This document shows positions 56,463 to 64,000 of a stretch of 64,000 bases of DNA, one piece after another. The number at the start of each line of letters is the position of its first letter. Positions within the stretch are counted from its first letter, which is position 1. The notes under the pieces are model-generated. The model was given only the letters and a program-made list of their open reading frames with translations, had not been told where the DNA came from and did not search any database. The translations under genes were made by a program, and so were the position numbers. Origin of the DNA: JBFELU01 sp041572755 (GTDB lineage: Bacteria; Actinomycetota; Acidimicrobiia; Spongiisociales; UBA11373); assembly GCA_041572755.1 (NCBI GenBank), contig JBFFRY010000001.1:62001-126000 (forward strand), in the 5' to 3' direction.

Positions 56463-57055
56463 TGTTCACCGGGATCGTCGAAGGAGTGGGCACGATCGAA
56501 TCGGTCGAGGACACCGGGGGGAAGCGCAGGCTCGCCATCGGGGCGGGAGCGGTCGTCGGAGACATGAGGGTCGGGGACTCGATCTCCGTGAACGGTGTCT
56601 GCCTCACTGCGGTCGAGACGACGAGCGACGGCTTCGAGGTCGAGGCGGTCATCGAGACTTTGGATCGTTCCAATCTCGGAGAGCTGATCCCGGGGGATCG
56701 CGTCAACTTGGAGCGACCGCTGGCCGCCGGCGGACGATTCGACGGCCACATCGTGCAGGGGCACGTCGATGGTGTGGGGGTGCTGCGGTCGACGGAGACG
56801 GAGGGAGCCTCTCGGCGTCTCTGGTTCGATGCTCCGGCCGACTTGTGCCGCTACCTCGTGGAGAAGGGGTCGATCTCCGTCGACGGGGTCAGCTTGACGG
56901 TCTCGGGGGTCGATGACACGGGATTCGAGGTCGTGCTGATACCTCACACCCTCGACGTCACGGTCTTCGGCACACGGCGGATCGGGGACCGAGTGAACCT
57001 TGAGGTCGACGTACTCGCCAAATACGTGGAGCGGCTCTTGGAAGAGCGGTCATGA
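56462..57055 (+). CDS. ribE: Riboflavin synthase alpha subunit
   Basis: Riboflavin synthase dismutates two lumazines to riboflavin. The 197-aa trimeric enzyme begins MFTGIVEGVGTIESVE, the family signature. It has two homologous lumazine-binding halves (about 1-95 and 96-190), each with an SVNGVCLT or SVDGVSLTV motif. The gene symbol follows B. subtilis/actinobacterial use; E. coli calls it ribC. It overlaps ribBA by ATGA. Confidence 0.94.
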   Translation: MFTGIVEGVGTIESVEDTGGKRRLAIGAGAVVGDMRVGDSISVNGVCLTAVETTSDGFEVEAVIETLDRSNLGELIPGDRVNLERPLAAGGRFDGHIVQGHVDGVGVLRSTETEGASRRLWFDAPADLCRYLVEKGSISVDGVSLTVSGVDDTGFEVVLIPHTLDVTVFGTRRIGDRVNLEVDVLAKYVERLLEERS

Positions 57056-58266
57056 GCTTCTCACCCATTCCCGAGGCGATCGATGCGATCAGGCGCGGCG
57101 ACTTCGTGATCGTGGTCGACGATGCCGATCGCGAGAACGAGGGCGATCTGATCATCGCCGCCGAGCAGGTGACTCCTCAATCGATCGCCTTCATGGTCAA
57201 CCACACCAGCGGGCTCATCTGCGTCCCCATGCTGGGAGAGCGCCTCGACGAGCTGCGGCTACCCCTCATGGTCATGGAGAACACCGACTCTCATCGCACT
57301 GCCTTCACTGTCTCCGTCGACTTCGTGCACGGTACGACCACGGGGATCTCGGCGGCGGATCGTTCGGCGACCATCGCCGCCCTGATCGATCCCGCAGTCC
57401 GGCCTGAAGAGCTGGCACGCCCCGGTCACATCTTCCCGCTCCGCTATCAACCAGGCGGCGTGCTCAAGCGCGCCGGCCACACCGAGGCCTCCGTCGACCT
57501 CGCCCGGATGGCGGGCCTCTACCCGGCCGGGGTCTTGTGCGAGATCGTGAACGAGGACGGAACGATGGCCCGGCTCCCCGAATTGGAGCGCTTCGCCAAG
57601 GAGCACGACGTGCTCCTGGTGAGCATCGCCGATCTCATCGCCCACCGGCGCCGCAGCGAGAAGCTGGTGCGGCGCGTCGCGGAAGCGACGATCCCCACGG
57701 ACTTCGGGGATTTTCGAGCGATCGGCTTCGAGTCGTTGCTCGACGGCACACACCATGTGGCGCTCGTCAAGGGGGAGGTCTCGGGCCGGGAGCGGGTCCT
57801 GGTGCGGGTCCACTCCGAGTGCCTCACGGGTGACGTGTTCGGGAGCCGGCGCTGTGACTGTGGCTATCAGCTGCGGGACGCCCTCGGGAAGATCGCCGAA
57901 GAGGGAGAAGGTGTCGTCCTCTACTTCCGTGGCCACGAAGGCAGAGGCATCGGCATCATGCACAAGCTGGCCGCCTATGCCCTCCAGGAGCAGGGGCGGG
58001 ACACCGTCGAAGCCAACGTGGATCTCGGGTTTCCCGCCGATGCACGCGACTACGGCGTGGGCGCCCAGATCCTCGCCGAACTGGGGATCACCAGCATGAG
58101 GTTGATGACGAACAACCCCGCCAAGCGGGCCGGTCTCGAAGGCTACGGGCTCTCGATCGTCGAGCGAGTCCCGCTGCAGGCGAAGCAGACGCCTGAGAAT
58201 CGGGGCTACCTGGCGACCAAGGTGGCCAAGATGGGGCACTTGCTCGACCTGGAGGGGGAGGAATGA
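57052..58266 (+). CDS. ribBA: Bifunctional 3,4-dihydroxy-2-butanone-4-phosphate synthase / GTP cyclohydrolase II
   Basis: RibBA supplies both precursors of lumazine. Residues about 1-205 are the DHBP synthase half (VVDDADRENEGDLI, GLICVPM, TEASVDLARMAG). Residues about 206-404 are GTP cyclohydrolase II with the zinc Cys set in GDVFGSRRCDCGYQL, FRGHEGRGIGI and NNPAKRAGLEGYG. Both active sites look intact. ATGA overlaps join it to ribE and ribH. Confidence 0.96.
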   Translation: MSFSPIPEAIDAIRRGDFVIVVDDADRENEGDLIIAAEQVTPQSIAFMVNHTSGLICVPMLGERLDELRLPLMVMENTDSHRTAFTVSVDFVHGTTTGISAADRSATIAALIDPAVRPEELARPGHIFPLRYQPGGVLKRAGHTEASVDLARMAGLYPAGVLCEIVNEDGTMARLPELERFAKEHDVLLVSIADLIAHRRRSEKLVRRVAEATIPTDFGDFRAIGFESLLDGTHHVALVKGEVSGRERVLVRVHSECLTGDVFGSRRCDCGYQLRDALGKIAEEGEGVVLYFRGHEGRGIGIMHKLAAYALQEQGRDTVEANVDLGFPADARDYGVGAQILAELGITSMRLMTNNPAKRAGLEGYGLSIVERVPLQAKQTPENRGYLATKVAKMGHLLDLEGEE

Positions 58267-58700
58267 CCCACGCTGCACTCGATCTCAGGGTGGGGGTGGT
58301 GGTCTCCATGTTCAACGAAGTGGTGACCGCCGGGCTCCTCGAAGGCGCTCTGCAGGCGCTGGAGCGAGCCGGGATTGAGAACCCGACCGTGGTGCGGGTA
58401 CCGGGCGCCTTCGAGCTCCCGGTGGTGGCCAAGGCGCTGATCGAGAAGGGATGCGACTGCGTGGTCGCCCTGGGTGCGGTGATCGAGGGAGAGACCGATC
58501 ACTACGAGCACGTCGCCACCCAGGCCGCCGCCGGTCTCCGCCAGGTGGCGGCGGCCACCGGTGTTCCGATCGGCTTCGGGGTGCTCACCACTCGGGAGGT
58601 GGCCCAGGCCCGGGAGCGCTCACTTCCCGGTCCGGGCAACAAGGGGGCCGAGGCGGCCGACGCGGCCGTGGCCACCGCCCTCCTGCTGCGCACCCTCTGA
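58263..58700 (+). CDS. ribH: 6,7-Dimethyl-8-ribityllumazine synthase
   Basis: RibH joins DHBP to the aminouracil to make lumazine and usually forms capsids or pentamers. The 145-aa product has VVVSMFNEVVTAGLLEGAL, VPGAFELPVVAKAL, ALGAVIEGETDHYEHV (the catalytic His region), GVLTTREVAQARERS and GNKGAEAADAAV. It is the last gene of the rib operon. A short GGGC/GCCC stem follows the stop but lacks a U-tract. Confidence 0.95.
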   Translation: MTHAALDLRVGVVVSMFNEVVTAGLLEGALQALERAGIENPTVVRVPGAFELPVVAKALIEKGCDCVVALGAVIEGETDHYEHVATQAAAGLRQVAAATGVPIGFGVLTTREVAQARERSLPGPGNKGAEAADAAVATALLLRTL

Positions 58701-58727
58701 ATCAGGGGCCGGTTCGAAGCCCGGTAG

Positions 58728-58733
58728 TAGGGT
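58728..58733 (+). promoter_or_regulatory. -10 element of a leaderless rnhB promoter
   Basis: TAGGGT lies 6 bases before GTG 58740, which fixes the start by the leaderless geometry. No SD sequence is present. Confidence 0.5.
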
Positions 58734-58739
58734 CGTTGG

Positions 58740-59453
58740 GTGTCGACCACCACCGTGCCGCCGCTCCGTCGGGCCCTCAAGGATCGCGCCCCGGACCTGA
58801 GTCGGGAGCGGGCGCTGTGGGGGGCCGGGTACGACGTGGTGGTCGGAGTCGATGAGGTGGGGCGGGGTGCCTGGGCCGGCCCGATCGCCGTGGGGGCAGC
58901 CGTCTTGCCTTCCGATCGGCGCGTCTACAAGATCCGCGACTCGAAGATGCTCACCGAAGAGGAGAGAGAAGCGCTCTACGGGAGGATCTTGGGATGGTGC
59001 CGGGCGGCGGCGGTGGGCATGGCCTCGCAGCACGAATGCGATGAACTGGGCATGTCCGAGGCGCAGCGCCTGGCGGCCCGCAGGGCCATTGAAGGCCTCG
59101 GTCTGAGGGTGGATCGGGTCCTGATCGACGGCAATTGGGACTTCGTGGGGGGAGCCGAGAAGGTCGTCGGGGGCGATGCGGCTTGCCTGTCGATTGCGTC
59201 GGCTTCGGTCGTGGCAAAGGTGACCCGGGATCGCTTGATGCGTGCCGAATCCGAGCACTACCCGGCCTACGGATTCGAGTCCAACAAGGGTTATCCGAGT
59301 CCGGACCACCGGGCCGCCCTGGCTTGGCTGGGCCCCACCATCCTGCATCGCCGCTCCTGGGCCTTCATGGATGGGCTTCCTTGGAACGGGCTGCACCGCC
59401 TGCAGCGACCGACCGCTCAGGGAAGATTGTTCGACGACGGCGCGTTGCATTGA
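58740..59453 (+). CDS. rnhB: Ribonuclease HII
   Basis: RNase HII cuts RNA in RNA-DNA hybrids and removes misinserted ribonucleotides. The 237-aa product has GVDEVGRGAWAGPIAVGA (Asp and Glu ligands, about 37-54), DSKMLTEEER, the Asp in RVLIDGNWDF and the last Asp region KVTRDRLM, then GYPSPDHRAAL. The N-terminal 30 residues are extra relative to E. coli. The stop codon lies within the -35 box of the infC promoter. Confidence 0.94.
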   Translation: MSTTTVPPLRRALKDRAPDLSRERALWGAGYDVVVGVDEVGRGAWAGPIAVGAAVLPSDRRVYKIRDSKMLTEEEREALYGRILGWCRAAAVGMASQHECDELGMSEAQRLAARRAIEGLGLRVDRVLIDGNWDFVGGAEKVVGGDAACLSIASASVVAKVTRDRLMRAESEHYPAYGFESNKGYPSPDHRAALAWLGPTILHRRSWAFMDGLPWNGLHRLQRPTAQGRLFDDGALH

Positions 59454-59477
59454 CAGCGAGCGGGCCTTTCATATACT
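59450..59477 (+). promoter_or_regulatory. Strong vegetative promoter of infC-rpmI-rplT
   Basis: TTGACA (59450-59455), 16 bases, TATACT (59472-59477): a near-consensus housekeeping promoter and the best in the window. It overlaps the rnhB stop. Expected start near 59484, giving a leader of about 120 bases. Confidence 0.85.
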
Positions 59478-59554
59478 GATGGCCCACAATCGAGTGACAA
59501 AGCGGGAGCGCTGCTTCCCACCCGGCCACCGCAGGTGCGTCGCGGTTCTTCGAG

Positions 59555-59586
59555 AAGACGGCAGCACCCTGCCGTCTTTCTTTTCG
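59555..59586 (+). terminator. Leader attenuator upstream of infC
   Basis: A perfect 10-bp stem (59555-59564 with 59569-59578) encloses a 4-base loop and is followed by TTTCTTTTC, a textbook intrinsic terminator between the promoter and the coding region. It implies premature termination controlled by a leader structure, in the manner of L20-regulated infC leaders of other bacteria. The controlling ligand is not evident. Confidence 0.8.
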
Positions 59587-59605
59587 CTATCGACAGGAGG
59601 GTGAG

Positions 59606-60202
59606 ATCGCACAGGAACTCCGTGTGAACGAGCGGATCCGCGCCCGCGAGGTCCGGCTCGTCGCCCCCGATGGTTCGCAGATCGGGGTCAAGACGATCGA
59701 TGAAGCACGGTGGCTGGCCAACCAACTAGGCCTCGACCTGGTCGAGGTGGCGCCGGACGCCCGCCCGCCGGTGTGCCGCCTCATGGACTACGGCAAGTAC
59801 AAGTACGAGCAGTCGGTGAAGGAGCGGGAGGCCCGCAAGCGCCAGACTCGGACGGTGATCAAAGAGGTGAAGTTCCGCCCGAAGATCGACCAGCACGACT
59901 ATGCAGTCAAGATGCGGCGGGCCGTGGAGTTCCTCGAGGATGGCGACAAGGTCAAGGTCACGATGATGTTCCGGGGCCGGGAGGTGACCCACCCGGAGAT
60001 CGGTCAGCGGATCCTGAGCAGGCTTTCCGAGGATGTCGAGGAGGCCGGGACGGTGGAGCAGGGCCCCAAACTGGAAGGCCGCAACATGACGATGCTGCTG
60101 GCCCCGTTGCCCCGCAGCAAGCGGAAGTCATCGGAATCCGACGTCTCGGAGACCGACGCCGAAGAAGCCCACGCGGCGGTCGAGAGCGACAGCGAAGAGT
60201 GA
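59606..60202 (+). CDS. infC: Translation initiation factor IF-3, AUC start
   Basis: IF-3 checks start codon pairing and keeps the subunits apart. The 198-aa product has the N-domain (ELRVNERIRAREVRLVAPDG, about 4-23; VEVAPDARPPVCRLMDYGKYKYE across about 50-70) and the C-domain (EVKFRPKIDQHDY, MMFRGREVTHPEIG) plus an acidic tail. The conserved N-terminus begins at ATC 59606, five bases after AGGAGG; GTG 59624 lacks an SD sequence. AUU/AUC/AUA starts on infC are well known and allow IF-3 to limit its own synthesis. Confidence 0.94.
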   Translation: MAQELRVNERIRAREVRLVAPDGSQIGVKTIDEARWLANQLGLDLVEVAPDARPPVCRLMDYGKYKYEQSVKEREARKRQTRTVIKEVKFRPKIDQHDYAVKMRRAVEFLEDGDKVKVTMMFRGREVTHPEIGQRILSRLSEDVEEAGTVEQGPKLEGRNMTMLLAPLPRSKRKSSESDVSETDAEEAHAAVESDSEE

Positions 60203-60218
60203 GTGAGAGAGAGACGAC

Positions 60219-60413
60219 ATGCCGAAGATGAAGACGAGACGATCCGCCGCAAAGCGGTTCAAGACGACTGGAACCGGACGGGTGCGGCGGCGCCAGGCGT
60301 GGCGCTCTCACCTCAAGGTAGGAAAGACGAGCCGCCGGATCCGGCGGCTGGACGGCGACGCCGAAGTGTCGGGCGGAGACCGCAAGCGGGTCCGCCGGAT
60401 GCTCGGACAGTAG
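60219..60413 (+). CDS. rpmI: 50S ribosomal protein L35
   Basis: The 64-aa basic protein begins MPKMKTRRSAAKRFKTTGTG, the L35 signature, followed by RSHLKVGKTSRRIRRL and a tail RVRRMLGQ. It sits between infC and rplT in the universal order, 16 bases after infC, with a weak purine-rich SD sequence. Confidence 0.96.
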   Translation: MPKMKTRRSAAKRFKTTGTGRVRRRQAWRSHLKVGKTSRRIRRLDGDAEVSGGDRKRVRRMLGQ

Positions 60414-60422
60414 GAGGACCTC

Positions 60423-60782
60423 ATGGCTCGCGTGAAACGCTCGGTGCACGCCAAGAAGAAGCGCCGCAAGGTCCTCGAGCGCGCCTCCGGCTACAAGGGA
60501 GCTCGCGGTCGCCGCTACCGCACCGCCAACGAGCAGGTGATGCATGCGATGCAGGACGCCTACCGGGACCGGCGGGCCCGCAAGGGCGAGTTCCGACGGC
60601 TGTGGATCACCAGGATCAACGCGGCGGCCCGGCAGCACGGCACGACCTACTCCCGGCTGATGGCCGGACTCAAGGCCGCCGAGGTCGACGTCGACCGCAA
60701 GATGCTGGCCGATCTCGCGGTGAGTGACCCCGAGGCATTCGGCAAGATCGTCAAGACGGCTTCGGAGGCGGTCAACGGCTGA
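60423..60782 (+). CDS. rplT: 50S ribosomal protein L20
   Basis: L20 is an early 50S assembly protein and represses its own operon in several bacteria. The 119-aa product starts MARVKRSVHAKKKRRKVLER and includes ASGYKGARGRRYRTANEQVM, RRARKGEFRRLWITRINAA and YSRLMAGLKAA. AGGAGG precedes the ATG. It may be the ligand for the infC leader (inference). Confidence 0.96.
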   Translation: MARVKRSVHAKKKRRKVLERASGYKGARGRRYRTANEQVMHAMQDAYRDRRARKGEFRRLWITRINAAARQHGTTYSRLMAGLKAAEVDVDRKMLADLAVSDPEAFGKIVKTASEAVNG

Positions 60783-61569
60783 ATCCGAGGCCGTCGTTCA
60801 CAGCCCCCGCAATCGGCGGGTGGCCGCGGCGATCCGGTTGCACCGTTCCCGGCACCGCGATGCTGCAGGCTTGACGCTCATCGAGGGCCCCCACCTCTTC
60901 GAGGAGGCAGTTGCGGCCGGGACTGCGATCGAGCAGCTCTTCTGTCTCCCGGAGGACGGGGCGACCCAGGATCAGGCCGCCGTGTTGGGCGTGGAGACGG
61001 TACTCGTCTCTGCACAGGTCCTCGACCGACTGGCCACCACCCGGCAGCCGCAGAGTCCGGTGGCGGTGATACCGATCCCGCCTCCCCGCGTGCCGGATCG
61101 GGGGCCCCTCATCGTGGCCTGGGGGGTGGGCGACCCCGGCAACGCCGGTACGTTGCTCAGGACCGCAGCCGCCTTCGGGATGGGGTTCCTGGCGGGACCG
61201 GAGACTGCCGATCCGTGGTCGCCGAAAGTGGTTCGCGCCGGAGCCGGTGCCCATTTCCGGACAACGGTCGGACGGGTGGGGTCACCGGATGACCTGAGGG
61301 CGTTTGAGCGCCCCCTCGTCGCCACCGTCGTCGCCGGGGGTGTTGACCCCTCAGAGGTCGTCATTCCGGCCGATGCTGCCCTCCTGGTGGGTTCGGAGAC
61401 CGGCGGCCTGCCGGCGACGTTGGTCCAGGCTGCCGACCTTCGCGTCACCATCCCCATGCCCGGGGGGACGGAGAGCCTGAATGCGGCAGTTGCCGGAGCC
61501 ATCGTGGCCTACGAGATGAGCGTGGCGCTCCGCCGCCGTGGCGACCGGCCCAACCCGCCCCAGGACTAA
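60724..61569 (+). CDS. SpoU/TrmH-family RNA 2'-O-methyltransferase (start uncertain)
   Basis: This is a SAM-dependent ribose methyltransferase of the SPOUT knot fold, like RlmB and TSR-type enzymes. It has an N-terminal substrate domain (SPRNRRVAAAIRL, TLIEGPHLFEEAV) and the catalytic domain with motif 1 DPGNAGTLLRTAAAFG, motif 2 LLVGSETGGLP and motif 3 IPMPGGTESLNAAVAGAI. GTG 60724 is the only canonical in-frame start before the conserved part but would overlap rplT by 59 bases. The true start may be a rare codon near 60775-60787, where GGAGG (60764-60768) is well placed. The rplT-trmH-pheS order is common. Confidence 0.85.
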   Translation: MTPRHSARSSRRLRRRSTAESEAVVHSPRNRRVAAAIRLHRSRHRDAAGLTLIEGPHLFEEAVAAGTAIEQLFCLPEDGATQDQAAVLGVETVLVSAQVLDRLATTRQPQSPVAVIPIPPPRVPDRGPLIVAWGVGDPGNAGTLLRTAAAFGMGFLAGPETADPWSPKVVRAGAGAHFRTTVGRVGSPDDLRAFERPLVATVVAGGVDPSEVVIPADAALLVGSETGGLPATLVQAADLRVTIPMPGGTESLNAAVAGAIVAYEMSVALRRRGDRPNPPQD

Positions 61570-61572
61570 CCT
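61567..61572 (+). promoter_or_regulatory. -10 element before pheS
   Basis: TAACCT begins at the stop codon of the methyltransferase gene and lies 8 bases before ATG 61581, another near-leaderless arrangement. Confidence 0.4.
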
Positions 61573-61580
61573 GCCCCGCC

Positions 61581-62624
61581 ATGAGCACGACCGAGCGGCT
61601 CCGTGACATCGAGGCCGACGCCACCGAGCGTCTCGCCGCCATCTCCGAGCCGGCGGCTCTCGACGCGCTCGAAGCCGAGGTCCTCGGTCCGTCGTCGGCG
61701 ATCGTGGAGGCGCGTCGCGGGCTCAAGGAAGTGGCGGAGGACGAGCGTCGCCGGCTCGGCCGGCTCATCAACGAGATCGCCACTTCGCTGCAGGCGTCGA
61801 TCGCCGCCCGGCGGACCGACCTCGAGGCGGCCGCCGAGGAGACGCGCTTGCGCGCCGAGGTGCTGGACATCACGCTGCCCGGCCGGGCCCCGGCTCGCGG
61901 CACCTCCCACCTCGTGATGCAGGTCTGGGACGAGATCGTCGACATCTTCGTGGCGCTGGGGTACACGGTCGTATCCGGGCCGGAGGCGGAAACGGCGTTC
62001 TACAACTTCGATGCGCTCAACACCCCCGAGACCCACCCCTCCCGTTTGGAGAGCGACACGTTGTACGTCGCCCATGGTGACGATCCGGAAGGGGTGCTGC
62101 TGCGCACCCACACCTCGCCGGTCCAAGCCCGCTACATGGAAGAGCACCGGCCCCCCGTCTACATCGTGGTGCCGGGCCGGGTGTTCCGGCGCGACACCAC
62201 CGACGCCACCCACACGCCGGTGTTCCATCAGATGGAGGGGCTCACGGTCGATCAGGGCATCACCTTTGCCGATCTGAAGGGCACGCTGGAGTACTTCGCC
62301 AAGGAGTTCTTCGGCGCCGACCGCAAGGTGCGCTTCCAGCCCGACTTCTTCCCGTTCACGGAGCCGTCCGGCGAGATGCTCGTCGACTGCTTCGCCTGCG
62401 ATGGATCGGGGTGCCGGGTGTGTGCCCGGACGGGATGGATCGAACTCCTCGGTTGCGGCGTGGTCGATCCGAACGTGTTCGAGGCGGTCGGGTACGACCC
62501 CACCGAGGTGACCGGGTTCGCCTTTGGCATGGGGATCGACCGACTGGCCATGATCCGCCATGGGGTCCCCGAGCTGCGGTACTTCTTCGATCCCGACCTC
62601 AGAGTGCTGGAGCAGTACCGATGA
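61581..62624 (+). CDS. pheS: Phenylalanyl-tRNA synthetase alpha chain
   Basis: PheS holds the catalytic site of the (alpha-beta)2 enzyme. The 347-aa product has an N-terminal coiled coil (about 1-85), class II motif 1, motif 2 around VVPGRVFRRDTTDATHTPVFHQMEG split near 202-228, QPDFFPFTEPSGEM for Phe binding, and motif 3 GFAFGMGIDRLAMI. It overlaps pheT (ATGA). Confidence 0.96.
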   Translation: MSTTERLRDIEADATERLAAISEPAALDALEAEVLGPSSAIVEARRGLKEVAEDERRRLGRLINEIATSLQASIAARRTDLEAAAEETRLRAEVLDITLPGRAPARGTSHLVMQVWDEIVDIFVALGYTVVSGPEAETAFYNFDALNTPETHPSRLESDTLYVAHGDDPEGVLLRTHTSPVQARYMEEHRPPVYIVVPGRVFRRDTTDATHTPVFHQMEGLTVDQGITFADLKGTLEYFAKEFFGADRKVRFQPDFFPFTEPSGEMLVDCFACDGSGCRVCARTGWIELLGCGVVDPNVFEAVGYDPTEVTGFAFGMGIDRLAMIRHGVPELRYFFDPDLRVLEQYR

Positions 62625-64000
62625 AGGTCTCACGGCGTTGGATCTCCGAGTTCGTCGACCTGCCCGAGCTCCCGGCAGCGGAGTTGGCCGCGGTGATGAC
62701 CGCCATGGGGCTGGAGGTGGAGGAGTATCACGAGGTCTCGATCGACTTCAACGATCGGGTGATCGTGGCCCGGGTCCTCGAGGTGAACCCGCACCCCAAC
62801 GCCGACAAGCTGCGGGTGGCCCGCCTCGACACCGGCGGCGGGCCTCACGAGGTCGTGTGTGGCGCCTGGAACTTCGAGGCGGGTGCCGTGGTGCCGCTGG
62901 CGCTGCCGGGGTCGGTCCTCGCCGGTGGTCTCGAAGTGGGGGAGAGGGAGATCCGGGGCGTCGCATCCCCGGGGATGATCTGTTCGGAGATCGAGCTGGG
63001 GATCGGCGAGGAGGCGGGCGGCATCATCGTCCTGGCCGACGACCATGCCCCGCTGGGTACGCCGTTCGGCGGCACCCTGCCCTATCCGGATATCGTCTTC
63101 GATCTGGCGATCACACCCAACCGGCCCGATGCGATGTCGGTCTATGGGGTGGCCCGCGATCTGGCGGCGTTCTTCGACCTGCCGCTGACGACTCCGCAGG
63201 TCACGGTGGACGTCACCGGTCCCGACACCGGGGCCACGGTCACCATTCGCGATCCCGACCTCTGTCCCCGCTTCACCGCTCGAGAGATCCGCGATGTCCA
63301 CCTGGCTCCCTCCCCTCTGTGGATGCGGTTGCGGCTGCGAGACGCCGGGGTGCGTCCGATCAACAACGTTGTGGATGTGACCAACTACGTGATGCTCGAG
63401 CTGGGGCAACCGCTGCACGCCTTCGACTTGGATCGCATCCCCGAGGAGACGCTGGTGATCCGCCGGGCCGAGCCGGGGGAGCGGCTGACGACGCTCGATT
63501 CGGTCGATCGCACCCTCGATTCCGATGATCTGCTGGTGGCCGGGCCCACCGATGGTCTGGCCCTGGCCGGCGTGATGGGTGGGGAGGACTCCGAGGTCGC
63601 CGACGACACGTCGCGGATCCTGCTGGAGGTGGCCCACTTCTCGGCTCCCGGGGTGTTGCTGACCGGCAAGCGCCACGCTCTGCGCACCGAGGCGGTGGCC
63701 CGCTTCGAGCGCGGTGTCGACCCGGCCCTTCCCCCATTCGCATCCGATCGTGCTGCGGCGCTGATGGCGGAACTGGCCGGCGGGGTGGTGTGCGGGGGGT
63801 TCATCGATGTCTATCCCGAGCCCATCGAGCCGTGGACGGTGGCCCTTCCGGGCGGCGAGGTGAGTCGACTGCTGGGCACCGACATCCCGCCCGGCGAGAT
63901 CGGCGACATCCTCGGCAGGCTCGGGTTTGCCGTCGAGGGCACCGATCCCTTCGTGGTCACGGTGCCCACGTACCGGCCCGACGTCACCCGCCCCGCCGAT
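62621..64000 (+). CDS. pheT: Phenylalanyl-tRNA synthetase beta chain (partial, runs off the window)
   Basis: The first 460 codons are present and the frame is open at the window end. It starts MKVSRRWISEFVDLPE and has the EMAP/tRNA-binding domain (IVARVLEVNPHPNADKLRV, VCGAWNFEAG, about 47-150), the B3/B4 editing region (RFTAREIRDV, INNVVDVTNYVMLELGQPLHAFD split near 247-270), LAGVMGG and RFERGVDP, then the start of the B5 domain. Bacterial PheT is about 800 aa, so roughly 340 residues lie beyond. Confidence 0.95.
   Translation, partial: MKVSRRWISEFVDLPELPAAELAAVMTAMGLEVEEYHEVSIDFNDRVIVARVLEVNPHPNADKLRVARLDTGGGPHEVVCGAWNFEAGAVVPLALPGSVLAGGLEVGEREIRGVASPGMICSEIELGIGEEAGGIIVLADDHAPLGTPFGGTLPYPDIVFDLAITPNRPDAMSVYGVARDLAAFFDLPLTTPQVTVDVTGPDTGATVTIRDPDLCPRFTAREIRDVHLAPSPLWMRLRLRDAGVRPINNVVDVTNYVMLELGQPLHAFDLDRIPEETLVIRRAEPGERLTTLDSVDRTLDSDDLLVAGPTDGLALAGVMGGEDSEVADDTSRILLEVAHFSAPGVLLTGKRHALRTEAVARFERGVDPALPPFASDRAAALMAELAGGVVCGGFIDVYPEPIEPWTVALPGGEVSRLLGTDIPPGEIGDILGRLGFAVEGTDPFVVTVPTYRPDVTRPAD

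Noticed and set aside
58701..58730. T-arm-like GGTTCGAAGCCC sequence after ribH, suggesting a tRNA
   Set aside because: There is no acceptor, D or anticodon arm; the upstream bases are ribH coding sequence. The 4-bp stem is incidental.
59479..59604. 42-codon ORF in the infC leader (MAHNRVTKRE start) as a leader peptide
   Set aside because: Its ATG is only 1 base after the TATACT -10 box, upstream of the expected transcription start, so the start codon would not be transcribed.

Overview
This window is a continuous stretch of high-GC chromosome with no mobile elements, CRISPR arrays, rRNA or tRNA genes. The gene content points to Actinomycetota: an mIHF-type nucleoid protein, a PriA that has lost its helicase motifs, DUF6777 and SecD/YajC in actinobacterial style, PyrR-led pyrimidine genes, and many promoters with a TANNNT -10 box only 6-10 bases from the start codon (leaderless mRNAs). 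The complete type IV pilus (T4P) machinery suggests a deep-branching group such as Acidimicrobiia rather than a streptomycete or mycobacterium. That placement is inference. Almost all genes are on the + strand and overlap by ATGA/GTGA, so they form long translationally coupled operons.

Layout: (1) 1-9.6 kb: ruvCAB, queA-tgt, yajC-secDF and the (p)ppGpp enzyme gene rsh, preceded by a tiny leaderless leader ORF. (2) 9.6-16.3 kb: two paralogous minor-pilin cassettes (PilV-, PilW- and PilX-like) with three copies of a beta-rich, bactofilin-like module. (3) 16.3-27.2 kb: an MBL-fold hydrolase, hisS, aspS, rarA, a small membrane protein on the minus strand, alaS, ruvX, mltG and aroE. (4) 27.2-37 kb: the main T4P locus: pilB, pilT, pilC, pilA, a second pilin, prepilin peptidase, pilM, pilN, pilO and a PilP-position protein. 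(5) 37-41.9 kb: aroC-aroK-aroB-pepP-efp-nusB. (6) 41.9-51.9 kb: a PyrR attenuator, pyrR-B-C-D-F, mihF, gmk, rpoZ, coaBC, priA, def and fmt. (7) 51.9-55.2 kb: ppk2 (minus strand), a DUF6777 protein with a 28-Thr/21-Pro tail, rpe and a response regulator with a degenerate GGDEF domain. (8) 55.2-59.5 kb: an FMN riboswitch, ribD-ribE-ribBA-ribH and rnhB. (9) 59.5-64 kb: infC-rpmI-rplT with an attenuated leader, an rRNA/tRNA methyltransferase, pheS and partial pheT.

The most interesting signal is a shared promoter architecture at four places in the pilus genes: C-T-(C/T)-A-A, then exactly 16 bases, then G-(C/T)-C-G-A-(T/C). It lies upstream of both minor-pilin cassettes, of pilB and of pilA, and resembles sigma-28/WhiG promoters (TAAA-N15/16-GCCGATAA). 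This suggests that one alternative sigma factor drives the whole pilus. Other notable points are apparent AUC start codons on def and infC, a PyrR attenuator whose terminator lies inside a 15-codon leader peptide gene, a PilT with an extra N-terminal domain, and a 104-bp tandem duplication at the end of the prepilin peptidase gene.
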